A stretch of 64,000 bases of DNA from Rugalucina vietnamica (Eukaryota > Mollusca > Bivalvia > Lucinida > Lucinidae). A program made the translations under genes and the position numbers. The notes under the pieces are model-generated. The model saw only the letters and a list, made by a program, of their open reading frames with translations, had not been told where the DNA came from and ran no database searches. Shown one piece after another: positions 12,760 through 24,150 of this stretch. The stretch covers positions 15,698,226 through 15,762,225 of the forward strand of contig OZ024876.1 in NCBI GenBank assembly GCA_964017185.1, written 5' to 3'. How positions within the stretch are numbered: position 1 is the stretch's first letter; each line of letters begins with the position of its first letter.

Positions 12760-13785
12760 TTATGGACAGCTTGCCGGAAGTTGTTCACTGTCTGCACGAA
12801 TTTGACACTCCTCCAGTTGGTTCCAATCACTAACAGTTCTAACGAAGAATGAGTTTTTGAATTGGTCTGATTTAGATTCTGGTATCTTAAAACACTCTGT
12901 GTGGTTTACTGAATATTTTTGTACAAAATTTGTGGTTTGAAAGTCAGAACATAAACGTGGTTTGATGTTTCTTTTGTTCAGAAGTGGAGTGAGGAACTCG
13001 TCAGCATTGATTGTTGGTACCATACCCCGCACTACTTTGTATAACATAACCAATCCAGATTCAAGACGTCGTTGTTGTAATGTTGGTAACTCTAGGTCCA
13101 CTAACATCGATGTTACGCATCCTTCAAATCTTGATTTATAGTCATTCTTTATAAACCGAGCTGCTTGTTTTTGTACTTTCTCAACGGCTATAATGTCACG
13201 ACTTTCATACGGATCCTATACAACTGCACCATACTCCAGCGTAGATCTAACAAGTGAAATATATGCTAGTCTTTTACAGTCTTCAGAACAGTACTTCAAA
13301 TTTCGTCTTAAGAATCCAAGTGTTGAATTTGCTTTTTTGGTTATATTGGTTATATGTGTTTTCCATTGTAAGTCCTCTGATATTGTGAGTCCCAAATATG
13401 GATTTGAGTCCACATGTAGTAGAATTTCATTTTCAAGCTGATAAAAATGGGATGATTTCTGTTGAATACTAAGGATGTAACATTTTTTATCGTTAAATTT
13501 CATGCCCCATTTTGAAGCCCAGTTTTCGAATTCCTTTAGCTCATTTTGGAGTGTTTGATGGACCTTTTGAGTTTTGATTTGATTTAAATAAGGCAATCGT
13601 CTGCAAAGAGGCGAACTTGGGATTTGACACAATCAGGTAAGTCATTTATGTGGCACAGAAACATCAAAGGCCCCAACACGGTCCCCTGTGGCACTCCGGA
13701 CTCTACATAGGCTGAGTCTGAATGTTCCCCTTCTACGACAACATTCATTTGCCTGTTGAGGAATGACGTCAGCCATATAGAAACT
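12760..13785 (-). mobile_element. jockey/CR1-like non-LTR retrotransposon fragment, frameshifted
   Basis: The minus-strand frames read in order WLTSFLNRQMNVVVEGE, then RT motif B (GVPQGTVLGPLMFL) at about 13690, then the catalytic block (VRLFADDCLI) at about 13590. The thumb follows (NPYLGLTISEDLQWKTHI, LRSTLEYGAVV-like) at 13400-13220. The C-terminal region ends with a FFVRTVSDWNQL block at about 12815. At least two frame changes, near 13590 and 13216, break it. The RT N-terminal half, before motif B, is missing. Its left boundary coincides with repeat H at about 13785. Confidence 0.88.
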
Positions 13786-14330
13786 TTTGAACGGTGAATG
13801 CTAGGGTTTTGAAATTTCATATATATATAGATTCTTCATGAAAAAATAGTTAAGTAAACCCGTATTTTTTCATGTCGGAGTTATGCCCTTTTTTAAGAGT
13901 TATGTCCCTTAGAAAACAAAATTTGAAAATATTTTGTGCAAGATATCTGAAAAGGTATTTGAGCTAGAGCCTTCATATTTAGTTTATTTGTTGGGTCTGA
14001 GGAGTAGGTGACTTGATCAAATTTTGAGAAATTTTCGTCAAATTTTGACAAAAATGCGGAATTTTGAAAATTTTATTGATTTTTCCACTTTTCGGTGAAA
14101 TTTGAAGCTTTTGAACGGTGAATGCTAGGGTTTTGAAATTTCATATACAGATTCCTCATGAAAATATAGTTGACCCGTATCGTTCCATGTCCGAGTTATG
14201 CCCCTTTTTGGAGTTATGTCCCTTTGAAAACAAAATTTGAAAATCTTGTATGCAAGATATCTCAAAAATATATTTGAGCTATAGAGCCTTCATGTTTGGT
14301 ATACTGGTTGGGGCTGAATGGAAAATCACC
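13786..14330. repeat. repeat H, tandem copies of about 320 bp
   Basis: CTTTTGAACGGTGAATGCTA begins units at about 13785 and 14108. Each continues through a GAGTTATGCCC and GAGTTATGTCCC block and then GAGCCTTCAT. The unit is of the order of 320 bp and is related to 12524-12700. Confidence 0.8.
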
Positions 14331-15660
14331 TGATCACGGGGTCTATTCTCTAAGCCTCAAAACTCTGGTGTCGTCCAGGTATACGCAGGTTCCGGTAGTG
14401 GTTTTGAAAAATAGAATGTAAACAAAGAAATGGAGTAGACAGGTGAACAGGTAAGTTGCATTATGACTGTTAAATCTTTTGATTTTGAATAAAATCCTGA
14501 TGTGCAGTCTCAAGAGAATTCACAAACGCTAGTAGAAATCAAAACTAGAGTGGCGAAGATGCAATAGGAAACTAGTTTTGCCTACTTGTACCTTTTGATG
14601 TTCAAAGTTTCGATACGTGGCTGTTTTGATGTAAAAGTGTCGGCCAGATTCACAAGCTTGCCCAAGATTTTAAACATTTATGCACCGGACATTGTCCGAT
14701 TCGACCCACAAACAAATATAACCAGTACGTACATTCCTTGGAATCGAAATCGCTTCATGAAAGCGAATCCAAAATAAAAAAAAAATCTTGGTATAAGCAC
14801 ATTTTTCAGGTGGCCGTGAATGTTAAGACGCCTTAGTACAGTAGACGTGCAATCTGACTGACACTGTACCAGGTACTCATATTGTTTATGCAATTTTATT
14901 AACACACCGTTGCATAGGAAAAAGTTGCGAAGTGCTTGCTTAACCTATGTATATGTATAACACGTATCAGCTAACGCGACATTCATATCCTACATAATAT
15001 TCCCTATGTACATTTGTGGCAAATACAATGTCGTATGCAGGGTGCATAATTTGCTCAGTTAAGAAATAGATTGTTCTCATTGAATGGGCCTGTTGTGTAG
15101 TAGAAAATGCGTCTAGTTTATTCAACTGGCGATTGTTTTAATGTGGTTTGAAATTAAGTTGAATTGTTTTGAAATGTTATATACGGTTCTGACTCAAACC
15201 ATCGACGAAAGTCAGAGCAATAAATCGTTGAATTATTAACACATACGTCGTAGCTAACAATCACGTTCGATGTCTAAAATCATAGGATAGATCGCAGACC
15301 GAAACATCGTACGATGATCGGTGCAAATGTAACCTAGGCATAATCACTATACTTTTATTTTTAATCGTAATGCTTATAACGCCTATTACTCTTCGATCTA
15401 CAGTAACAATTTAACGAAAGTCTTAATGTGTGCAATTGCATATATTAATTATGATATTGCCTGTTAAAAGAATCCATATCACGAACGAATCTCAATCATA
15501 ACGAAAACTTAACAGTTTCATGATTTTTGGAAATATCTCACAACCCATGATTTGTGCTTTGCATTCACACCACCCCTACATTTTATTCTTATACGTTTCA
15601 TGTTTACATGCTGTTCTTCCTCCAAAGCAAAATGACATGTTATTTCTTGAATATGTAAAT
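14331..15660. other. no supported gene
   Basis: AT-rich. A donor-like CAGGTAAGTT on the plus strand near 14450 is isolated. Confidence 0.5.
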
Positions 15661-15679
15661 CATTAAGAACCAACAAGTG

Positions 15680-15800
15680 TACTCACCTTTAGCAATCTGC
15701 CCAAAATCGCAAGTGTGTCGACAAATCAACCAAAATGCACCGCTAGTTTATCTTCTCGCGGATGAGGCACGTGCTTTTATGAGCTTTGAACATTTCCGCT
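15680..15800 (-). promoter_or_regulatory. possible promoter and first exon, minus strand
   Basis: On the minus strand a TATA-like CATAAAAGC followed by CACGTGCC lies at about 15785-15768. About 90 nt on there is a strong splice donor, AAAGGTGAGT, at about 15686. No open frame with a recognisable product lies between, so it would be a 5' noncoding exon. This is pattern-based inference only. Confidence 0.25.
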
Positions 15801-16412
15801 GAACGCTTCTCAAACTTTTGCAAGGATTTGTTAATGTTAATTTGATGTTTTAACATGTATCTAGAGACTGCACTTCAAAAAATATACATTGCTGACCCAA
15901 GTTCTTATATTTTTTACATTTTTTGAAGAAAGTAATGAAACACCCTGACTAAACTGACCTTAACCAGCACAACTCACGAGCATATTGGCTTGAAGAATAG
16001 ACCCCGTGCTGATTAAGTTTTGAGGACTTTCAGTCAGATTTTGACAAAATTACTCCATTTTGAAATTTTTGCTCCATTTCTAACTTGTCTGCATAAAGCG
16101 TAACTTTTATTTTATGATCGAGGTCAAAGCAGAGGCAACCGAGCAGCTTCATCAGAAAATTAAATTTCACTTCATTCAAATGAAATAAATGAATCATTCA
16201 AATAGGGACAAGCATACAGTTGGGGGGGGGCATAGTGGTTTACAAACTCACATTTCTAGTTGTGTTTTTTTTATCTATCTTTGTCAAGTGTTGAATTTTG
16301 TATATTTTTTCTTATTCATCCTGCTTTACTTTGGCTGGTCTCAGAAGCTTTTAAGGTTCAGATTCAAGAAAAAGTCTTCTTGCATTGTGTCTTTGTTGGT
16401 GGCTTACTTTTT
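15801..16412. other. no recognisable feature
   Basis: Includes a GACAAAATTACTCCATTTTG string near 16041 that resembles repeat H. Otherwise unremarkable. Confidence 0.5.
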
Positions 16413-16536
16413 CAGTTTTACGCCCCTTTCAAGATTCTTTCAGCTCATATGAGACGGGCCAATCAGTAGGGGGAACCCCGAGGAAACCACCTGGTACACC
16501 TGCAAAATGTGACCAGAGCGGGGCTCGAAACTACAC
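16413..16536 (-). mobile_element. SINE family S1, minus strand, interrupted
   Basis: On the minus strand GGCTCGAG-like B-box sequence, a partial body, CTCATATGAGCTGAAAGAAT and GAAAGGGGCGTAAAACTGA match the S1 copies at 5360 and 56173. The head is cut at 16536 by the inverted-repeat element 16537-16950. Confidence 0.8.
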
Positions 16537-16950
16537 CTGGCGAGAGTTGCATAAGCATAGCGCTATCGAGCGCTTTGTAACTCTTTGCTATGCAACGTTA
16601 CGTTACAAGAAAGCGCTCGCGGGCGCTACGTAACATTCCTCTGAGATGCCTCTCAGAAAGCAGTCTGCCGTTGCTAAGGAGCAAAGGCTTACTTCGAGAA
16701 ACACAATGGCGTCGTCAATATTCGACCGCATGAATTGTGACATTTTATGAGATGAAAATGTGAGAGTAATCATCTGTGGAGTCCAGAAAACAATTTTCTA
16801 GGCTTCTGAACGGAGAAAAACAGTGATTTGCCGCACGTTTTTGGTATCGCTAGTCGCCGCCATTTTGGAAAGCGCTCTAACGTAAAGAACTGTTAGAAAG
16901 AACAATTTGGTCTTTACGAGAAAGCGCTAGCCTTATGCAACTCTCGCCAG
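16537..16950. mobile_element. MITE J with about 28-bp terminal inverted repeats, inserted in a SINE
   Basis: The left end CTGGCGAGAGTTGCATAAGC is mirrored at the right by CTTATGCAACTCTCGCCAG ending at 16950. Both are followed inward by AGCGCT. The body of 414 bp has GCGCT-rich inverted motifs and no coding potential. The flanks ACAC and ACAT may be a decayed duplication, but its length is unclear. Confidence 0.82.
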
Positions 16951-16974
16951 ACATCGAGTAGTAAAGAAACAGCG

Positions 16975-17066
16975 GGTCATTTCGTCCCATAGCAATTTCT
17001 GCCCATGACCATTTCGGCCCATAATAGTTTTGCCCCATACCATTGTGGCACATAACCAGTTCTGTC
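16975..17066. repeat. degenerate minisatellite, CCATTTCGGCCCATA-like unit
   Basis: Five to six imperfect direct copies of a unit of about 17 bp containing GCCCATA. Confidence 0.7.
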
Positions 17067-17244
17067 CAAAGTTTTTATTTTTAGAACATATAGGGGCGTT
17101 TGAGTGTCTTGCTTTTAACTACCTAATATGCTAGTTTTTGACCGTTCCAAGGCGGTACTGCTGTTTATGATGACTTTGTGACCACCAGAATATAATTTGG
17201 CTGTCCACTTAGCCCTCTGTATTTACTTGTTTTGTCCAAGTGTA

Positions 17245-17636
17245 GTAGTGCTAGGTCTAATACACATTTGTATCGCCTGGCGGTACAAACCGGCTTTTTA
17301 CAATAGTGTTGGATTAGCACGCAGGGTCGAAAAAGGTGATAAGCAAACTTTTCACCTGTTACAATTTGGCGCCCAACGTAAAATGACCCATCCAATGACT
17401 CGGAGCACATCCGTGTCGAATTTAGGTTCGTGAATGTCTAATTGAGATTCGGGGACGAATCTAAAATGGAGGGGGAATATGTAGTCGTGCTAAGTATAAT
17501 GCACACTTGTATCGCTTTACGGTACAAGCCGGCTTTTACAGCGACGCAATAGAGTGTTTGATTAGCACGCAAGAGAACCTGGTTCGATCCTCGGCCGGAG
17601 CAAAAAGGTGATTAGCATACTTTTCACCTGTTACAC
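17245..17636 (+). repeat. direct repeat pair G
   Basis: GTAGTGCTAGGTCTAATAC at 17245 and GTCGTGCTAAGTATAATGC at 17481 start two copies of about 120-155 bp. Both run through TTGTATCGC, GGTACAA.CCGGCTTTT and GATTAGCACGCA to TTTTCACCTGTTACA. The second carries a B-box-like GGTTCGATCCTC, so the unit may be tRNA-derived. Confidence 0.65.
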
Positions 17637-17711
17637 AAGCTAGCACTGTGACAACCTAACACCTTCAATAGCTGCTCGTCCTGCATTCAGTTATCTATAT
17701 GTATTTATGAT

Positions 17712-17735
17712 TTCGGCTCGTCTCGACGAGCCGAA
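17712..17735. repeat. perfect 10-bp-arm palindrome
   Basis: TTCGGCTCGT and its exact complement are separated by CTCG. It may be a hairpin or a repeat terminus. Confidence 0.8.
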
Positions 17736-17737
17736 TA

Positions 17738-18302
17738 TACGATAGGATTTTGGCTGGGAACCTACGAAAAATACCGAACACTCCGCATGACTACACAGGT
17801 TGGTTTCCGATCTACACAAATTAGTCATCCGGTAAGCCGAAAACATGTGATGTTTTAAACGTTAGCAGTGATTGGTTTAATGAAATCCAGCCAATCATCA
17901 TTTCTCTTTTAAGCAAAGTTCGGATGTAGACCATTTTGCGTATGCTGATATCGGGGCCGTAAGGGTCGACTTATTACCGAACAGGAAATCCAGGAAGCAG
18001 GTCATCTCTGCCTTTTTACTTTTCGGTCTTACCAAGTCCACTCGGCCTTTTTTTTAGGGACCCCACTTTCACTGACACAATTCACACCAAGTAAACCATG
18101 TACACGACTTCCATACATTGGGCCGTGTCTGTTCGCCTCCGAAACACCTCTAATTTCTATAGTTATTTCATTGCAAGCAGTACTGTGGCTTATGCCTACT
18201 TAATGACTGATTAGTGTGGGTCGGAAATCAACATATTTTTATCCCACTTGTCCATTATGTTTATGCACACAGAGCCGTTTCTAGCCTATAAAAGTGTAAC
18301 AG

Positions 18303-18303
<1 letters not shown>
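17738..18303. other. no recognisable feature
   Basis: No supported gene or repeat. Confidence 0.6.

Positions 18304-18393
<90 letters not shown>
18304..18393. repeat. compound (CT)n(AC)n microsatellite
   Basis: About 18 CT dinucleotides run directly into about 26 AC dinucleotides. Confidence 0.97.
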
Positions 18394-18394
<1 letters not shown>

Positions 18395-18463
18395 TTACTT
18401 CACGACTAATTCTCATGAGATCAGTGTGAGAGTAATCTTGAGCTCAAAATAAGTAATTTGTTT

Positions 18464-18600
18464 TCTCAGAAACCACTAGCATACAAGTTTATTTGTTTAA
18501 AAAATGAATAGATTTCCAAAATGGTGTGGCCATAATACAAAATGCTAAACGAGCCGCTTCTAGCTTTTTAAAAAGCTATCCTTGTATTTTCTTAACATGA
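18464..18600 (+). repeat. dispersed repeat I, copy 1
   Basis: CACTAGCATACAAGTTTAT, GCTAAACGAGCCGCTTCTAG and CCTTGTATT recur in inverse orientation at 41758-41865. Confidence 0.75.
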
Positions 18601-18672
18601 TTTTCCTTATTTCTTATATTTGTGTATAATATTGTATCACTGCGGAAGCTGGGGGTGAGGTTATGGCCATGT

Positions 18673-18998
18673 GAACCGGTTTAAGCCCACCAGTTACTTT
18701 ATATTACTGATCGTTCCAAGGCGATACTTCTGCTTTTGTTCCATTTGTTCTATATTTTGATGTCGAATTTTTGTGCTGTTTGAGCCTTATGTATGTTTTC
18801 ATATTTTTATTTAAGTTCAGGTAACTGGAGTGGCCGCTTATCGGAAAATAGCTGCTCACTCGGGTTACTTTATGTTATCTAATTATAAAGTGCCTAATTG
18901 TCAATTTTGTTTTCCCACCTCGGTTTTTGGAGTGTTTAGTTTCTTTCTGATTGCGCCTTTTCCTGATCACTGCCTACTTTTACCTTTTTCTTACCAAA
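18673..18998 (+). repeat. dispersed repeat F, copy 1
   Basis: About 325 bp from GAACCGGTTTAAGCCCACC, through TACTGATCGTTCCAAGGCGA and CGGTTTTTGGAGTGT, to TCCTGATCACTG recurs in the same orientation at 43233-43545 with strong similarity over its length. No open frame is shared, and the class is unknown. Confidence 0.8.
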
Positions 18999-18999
18999 T

Positions 19000-19245
19000 T
19001 AATTGTAAAATAAGAAACTATTGGGGGTTAATTATGTGTTCTCTGTAATTTGGGGTCGTTTCGGGATACGAATAGTAACTTCAAGATTAAAGAAACTTTA
19101 TCTAAAGTCGACTTTTAGATATACAACAGAATAACATTAGCCATAGGCTATTTTGTCGACAAACATATGAGTTAAAGACTGTACCGGAGTGTATCTTGTA
19201 AAAGAAAATTAAGGAAGACTTCACAGTGCGGTCCTTAAGGGATTG
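19000..19245. other. no recognisable feature
   Basis: No supported gene or repeat. Confidence 0.6.
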
Positions 19246-19690
19246 TCACTCGAGTACGTCCAACATATCGTCGACGCTACTCCTGTTTCTCCATCGCCTG
19301 CAGACCCACCTGGCTGCTGTACATGTCCTCTGCACTTTCTCCACCTTATCTGTCTCAGCATCATCATAGGGATGCCAAGTAGGAACTGCATACTCTAGCT
19401 GAGGACGAACCAATGTTTTGTATGCAACTTCCTTTGTATGCCGAGGTGCAAATGCCAAATTGCGCCGAAGAAAAAACAATGCCTTAATGCTTTGCAAGAA
19501 ATTTCGGAAACATGTTGGCCCCATTCCAGGTTATCAGTGATAGTAAGACCAAGGTATTTGGCGGCAGCGTTTGTTGATGTAAGGCGTAGTTGAAGTGTAT
19601 TCGATTGCTAGGGTGGTGCCGGGTCATTGGGCAACATTGAATTTCATTTGCCAATCGGTCTCCCATTGTGCAAGGCTATTCAGGTCATCG
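19246..19690 (-). mobile_element. CR1/jockey-like non-LTR fragment, RT thumb and C-terminal region
   Basis: On the minus strand a frame with LANEIQCCPMTRH and LPPNTLVLLSLITWNG (the region after the FADD motif) passes by a frame change near 19490 into FFLRRNLAFAPRHTKEVAY. It continues as VRPQLEYAVPTWHPY and KVEKVQRT...RWVCRRWRNRSSVDD. This is the conserved post-RT block of a common molluscan and cnidarian LINE group. Both ends are truncated. Confidence 0.85.
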
Positions 19691-19712
19691 TATTTAGCGC
19701 AACGTTAATAAA

Positions 19713-19941
19713 TGAGCCTTCACATTAGAAAACCAACAGTTTGGGTTCCGACCAGGCACGACACAAAGCGAACTGTACATATACACAAGAAAGCTAGAAA
19801 TTTGAAAATTCAATTTAAAGAGGAGGTGCTTCGTACTGTCTATGTAATGAAAACAAATACGTTGATCAGCTGTGAAATTACTGATAGCTGATCTGCGTCT
19901 TTGTTTTCGCATATGCAGATTTTTTTTCATGCGAAGGCTCA
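19713..19941 (-). mobile_element. MITE family A copy
   Basis: Terminal inverted repeats TGAGCCTTCACATTAGAAAA and TGAGCCTTCGCATGAAAA (read inward) enclose the family's internal palindrome. That palindrome has a GCGAAAACAAAGACGCAGAT and GCTGATC core. Related copies lie at 30430, 44002, 46544, 52279, 54097, 55684 and 57324. Confidence 0.88.
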
Positions 19942-20985
19942 GATGTAAACAATGGTATTCTGCTTTCTGAAATATCCGACTTTTATGATAGTCAAGCCGA
20001 TAATTGCAAAATATCAAAGAAAACTGCTATTTGTGGTACAGGCATGAAACTTAGCATAACTGTTGTCTGAAGCAAGATAATTGATTTCAGATATAGAGGC
20101 ATTCTGGGAAACCCCCATCTCCGGTCTAAATCCAAGATGGCCGCCGCCACTACAATCTCAAGCTTACAACATCATAAATGTTTCACTATTTGACATGGGA
20201 TAGGCGTTTATGCGAATGAATCACTGTTTTAGCGCTTAAACAACATTTATCAAGTTATATCTTGATTAATTGACGCTTATATTGGTCGATCGACCAATCA
20301 ATTTTAAAAAGTGGGTATTTTAAAAAGTGGGTATTTCAAAAATCACCCACTTCCGGTCTAAATTCAATATGGCCGCCACTACTTAAAGTATCATAAGTCT
20401 TATGTAGTTTGACCATTGATAGATAGATCTATTTCGTCAAATTAATTCCTATTTTACGCTGTAACAATATCTATCAAATGATTAACTGATTGATTGACAT
20501 TTAAATTGATCGATAAATCAGTCTATCTCGATAAATCACTGAATTAGTTTATTTGCTTTAAACTACACACTTGCATCAAATACTCGGCTTTCGCAGAACT
20601 GCAGAACTGTCGCCACTGATGTATGCGGTAGCCAAAACTACAACATGATCTCCAGTGTGGCTCTTAAACCGTCAAAGTCTTAAATGGTCAACAAGATAAT
20701 TCACAAGTCGTTTCTGTTTGCTGACAGTACTTCCAGCATGGCAGGGTAAACCAATAGGTCCACATTACCACATACATTGTCGCTCATGCATTTAGTACTT
20801 CCGTCACCGTACATTGTTTTTAGTGGCTTAGGGAAAACTTCATCGTCACACAAACAGTCAGTTGGCTCGTACAGCCACCCGCACAATTTAGCAAAACTTC
20901 AAAACACACATAGGCCTTCACAAACAATCAATCAGATAGTTGCTGCGTGGACAGATTAGTTCTAAGTGCATGACCGATCGCGAAT
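19942..20985. other. no gene; two YY1/ETS-like module copies
   Basis: On the minus strand, a CGGCCATCTTGG motif followed by ACCGG at 20120-20145 and a CGGCCATATTG motif followed by ACCGGAAGTG at 20348-20378 repeat the paired-motif arrangement seen at 45.76-46.38 kb. The rest is unremarkable. Confidence 0.5.
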
Positions 20986-21660
20986 CAGGCAAAATGACAA
21001 CTTTCATTGGCGTTGAGGGCTAAAAACACACTTCACGACGATGAATAACCCCCAAAATCCCTGCCACGTCGAAGTCTTGAAGTATTTTCAACAAAATGTC
21101 GCATGCTCAAGCTGTGGTATCTTACCCTAGACATTTGCGTTAGATGTGGTTGACCTTCTCTAAATCTTTAAAAATCTAAAAGGGTTTTGCCGGTTTCCCG
21201 ACACTGACATTCTTCACAAAGTCCTCTGTTAGTATGATGAGTTGCTGAGTCTCAGTGGGCTGTTTCTCCCAATACCCGTGTTGGAACTTTTAAATGAAGT
21301 CCCACTTTTCAACTATGTTTGAGATTAACAAATTTTCGATACCCTTGCAAAGAATGCACGTGAGGAATATTGGTGTGTACATGTAGTTCGATGCCAGATT
21401 TATCACTTTTTTCAAACATGGGTATGAAATTGGCATTCTTCCTGTAGGCTGGTAGCTCCACTGTCTGTAGTGATATTTTACATTAATAACTTTAAGAATG
21501 CGGGTAACATCACAAAGACAACTTTAGGGCTTTGGTTGGTCTAGCTTATCTGTTTAAGATTTTTCATATATTTTCGGCGGTCATTTTCTGAAATGCTTAT
21601 CTGTAGCACCAACTTGGTAAATGGTCTGTTGAATGTCAGTGTAGGCGTCAGAAGACAGGC
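20986..21660 (-). mobile_element. non-LTR RT N-terminal fragment, decayed
   Basis: On the minus strand broken frames show QTVELPAYRKNANFIPMFEK (RT finger start) at about 21470-21410. A YRPISLTS-type stretch with ILCKGIENLL-like residues lies at about 21370. A region resembling ETQQLIILTEDFVKNVSVGK lies at about 21250. This order matches the start of a CR1/jockey RT. Stops and frame shifts are frequent and the catalytic block is absent. Confidence 0.6.
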
Positions 21661-22681
21661 TACTTGCTAATTGCGGATCCTGCAAATGTATTTTGGTCTG
21701 GTTCGAGAGCGACGTACTCTATTTACGATAAACATTTTAGATTCATTCAGGTTGATAAGGGTGAGTTTCAAAACAAATGACCTTTTGTGGGAGCCTGTAT
21801 GTATAATATATGCTGTTGTCATGTGCGTGTTCACTGCAAGTACAAAACGGGCTATAGAAGGGCGTGTTAATCATTATTTCAAAAGTGCCATTCAATGTAT
21901 TTGCAATAAATCACTTCTTAAACATTTTGTCAAATTTGCCAAGTTGAGTCCACATGGCTTTAGATAACACGTTAAAACAAGCCGAAAGCAATATGCCCTC
22001 CCAACTTTTTCAAAGTTGGTGGCATAACAATGGAATACACATCCACAATAAAGCCTGGTATGGCAGGGCAGGGTTTAATGAAAGTTTTAGCACTCAATCT
22101 CTCAAAAGTCAAGTCAAACCTTTATTTCTCTCAGTCCATTATTACAATGGGGCAATTTCAAAATAAATGGCTCCAAAGTATGACATTGGTGGTAAAAAAT
22201 GAAACTTTTCCTTGACCGTTTATTTTGTTACCAGGTCCTACCATATATACAGTGGTTACTGAAAATACATGGTATTAAGAAATAACTCTTAAGATGTGCT
22301 CTTAAGATGTGCTTTAGAATGAAATTTTTATTTGAAACACATACTGAAAATGTAGTAAAAGCCTCCTATTCATTAACAGGGACCAACTTGAAGATGATTT
22401 GTTGTGTATTGCTTTGTTTAGCTTCATATGATATAACCAATGGAATATGAAAATCTATTTAAAAAAAAAACAAAACAACATTCTTCAACTTGAAAATTGA
22501 AAAAAAAAAAATCCAATTTAATCCTTTAAAAGCAGGTTTTATACTTTGTCAATAAAACATAAGTTTCACAGTTAAGTTAAACATTTCTGGTATTAAAATG
22601 ATGTTTGCAATCTGTTAAATCATATTGGTTCCAGTTCTTCTGCATATTGATACTATATATATTGCGATTTATATATTTTTA
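21661..22681. other. no recognisable feature
   Basis: AT-rich with no supported gene or repeat. Confidence 0.55.
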
Positions 22682-24150
22682 GCTCGACTGCACGAAGTGC
22701 ATAGCGCTATAGCAGTCACCCCGGTCGTCCACGTTCCCGTTCCCGTGCGCGTGCGCGTTCCCGTGCGCGTCACACTTGCGTTAAAGTTTTCTAGAAGTCC
22801 ATATCTTGACAACCACTCATCTAAGAGCATTCATACTTGGACCATAGATACCATGTAGGGTTAGCTTTCATTCGATGGCATCGGGCCCCTGGGTCCAGGG
22901 GGTGGGGCTGGAGGTTAAAATCTAGAACACCTTCAAAAATGGCAATTCTTGTGTAAAAGTTTTCTAGAAGTCTATATCTTGACAACCACTTATCAGAAAG
23001 CATTGATACTTGGGCCATTGACACCCTGTAGGGTCGGCTTTCATTCCATGGCATCAGATCCCTGGGTCCATGCCAGGGGGTGGGGCTAGAGGTTAAAATC
23101 TAGAACACCATTAATAATAATGGCTTTTCTGTGATATAGTATTCTAGAAGTCTATATCTTGACAACTTTTTATCAGAGGGCTTTCATACTCGGACCATAG
23201 GTACCCTGTAGAGTTGAGTTTCATTTCATGGCATCGGATCTCTGGGTCCATGCCTGGGGGATGGGGCTGGAGGTTAAAAATTAGAACACTGTAAAAAATA
23301 GATGTACTGCTGTGTAACTTTTACAAGGAGTCCATATCTTGACAACAACTTATCATAAAGCATTCATACTTCAGACACTTTAGGTTCCATGACATCGGAC
23401 CTCTGGGTCGGAGTCAGGGGTGCGGGGCTAGAGGTCAAAATCTAGAACTCACTGATTTTTTTTTTCTTTTTCTTTCTTAATAGAAACAACTTAAGAAGAT
23501 GGTTGGTCATTCGTCTTTTGACTGTGACACTGACTTGTGTGTCATGACGGTAAGGGTCGGTTGACCTACTTTCCATGGTTCAGTGATTTTGCCTTATATC
23601 TTGACACTCAATTAGTATATTTTCTTACTTCTTTCAGATTATGAGTGATTACGACCAGGCCTTTTGACCCCAATATACTTATAGGTCACTGTGACCTAAT
23701 TTCACGGTTCAGTGATTTTGCCTTATATCTTGACACTCAATTAGTCTATTTTCATACTTTTTTCAGATTATGAGTGAGTATGACCAGACCTTTGACCCAA
23801 ATATACTTATAGGTCACTGGGACATAGTTTCACAGTTCAGTGATTTTGCCTTATATCTCGGTACTCAAATGGTTTATGAACAAACTTCTTTCAAAAAGTA
23901 TGTTTGCGTATGACAAGACCTTTGACCCTGAAGTAGTCCTAGTCAATGTGACCTAATTTCACGGTCAGTGATTTTGCCTTATATCTTGACACTCAATTAG
24001 TATATTTTCATACTTTTTTCAGATTATGAGTGAGTATGACCAAACCTTTGACCCCAATATACTTTAAGTTATAGGTCTCTGTGACCTAATTTCATGGTTC
24101 AGTGACTTTGCCTTATATTTCAGCACTCAAGTGGTTTATGAACAAACTTC
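22682..24150 (+). mobile_element. element E, copy 1 (pearl/Helentron-like, tandem-repeat body)
   Basis: After TTTTTA the start GCTCGACTGCACGAAGTGC forms a hairpin, followed by TCCACGTTCCCGTTCCCGTG. The body has two kinds of tandem unit. Four units of about 160 bp are built on TCTAGAAGTCCATATCTTGA and GGCATCGG...CTGGGTCC. From about 23580, units of about 130 bp are built on ATGAGTGAGTATGACCAGAC and GGTCACTGTGACCTAATTTC. The end is lost near 24150. Terminal hairpins plus a tandem-repeat core fit the 'pearl' elements of bivalves, which I infer to be Helentron-like. Confidence 0.75.
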
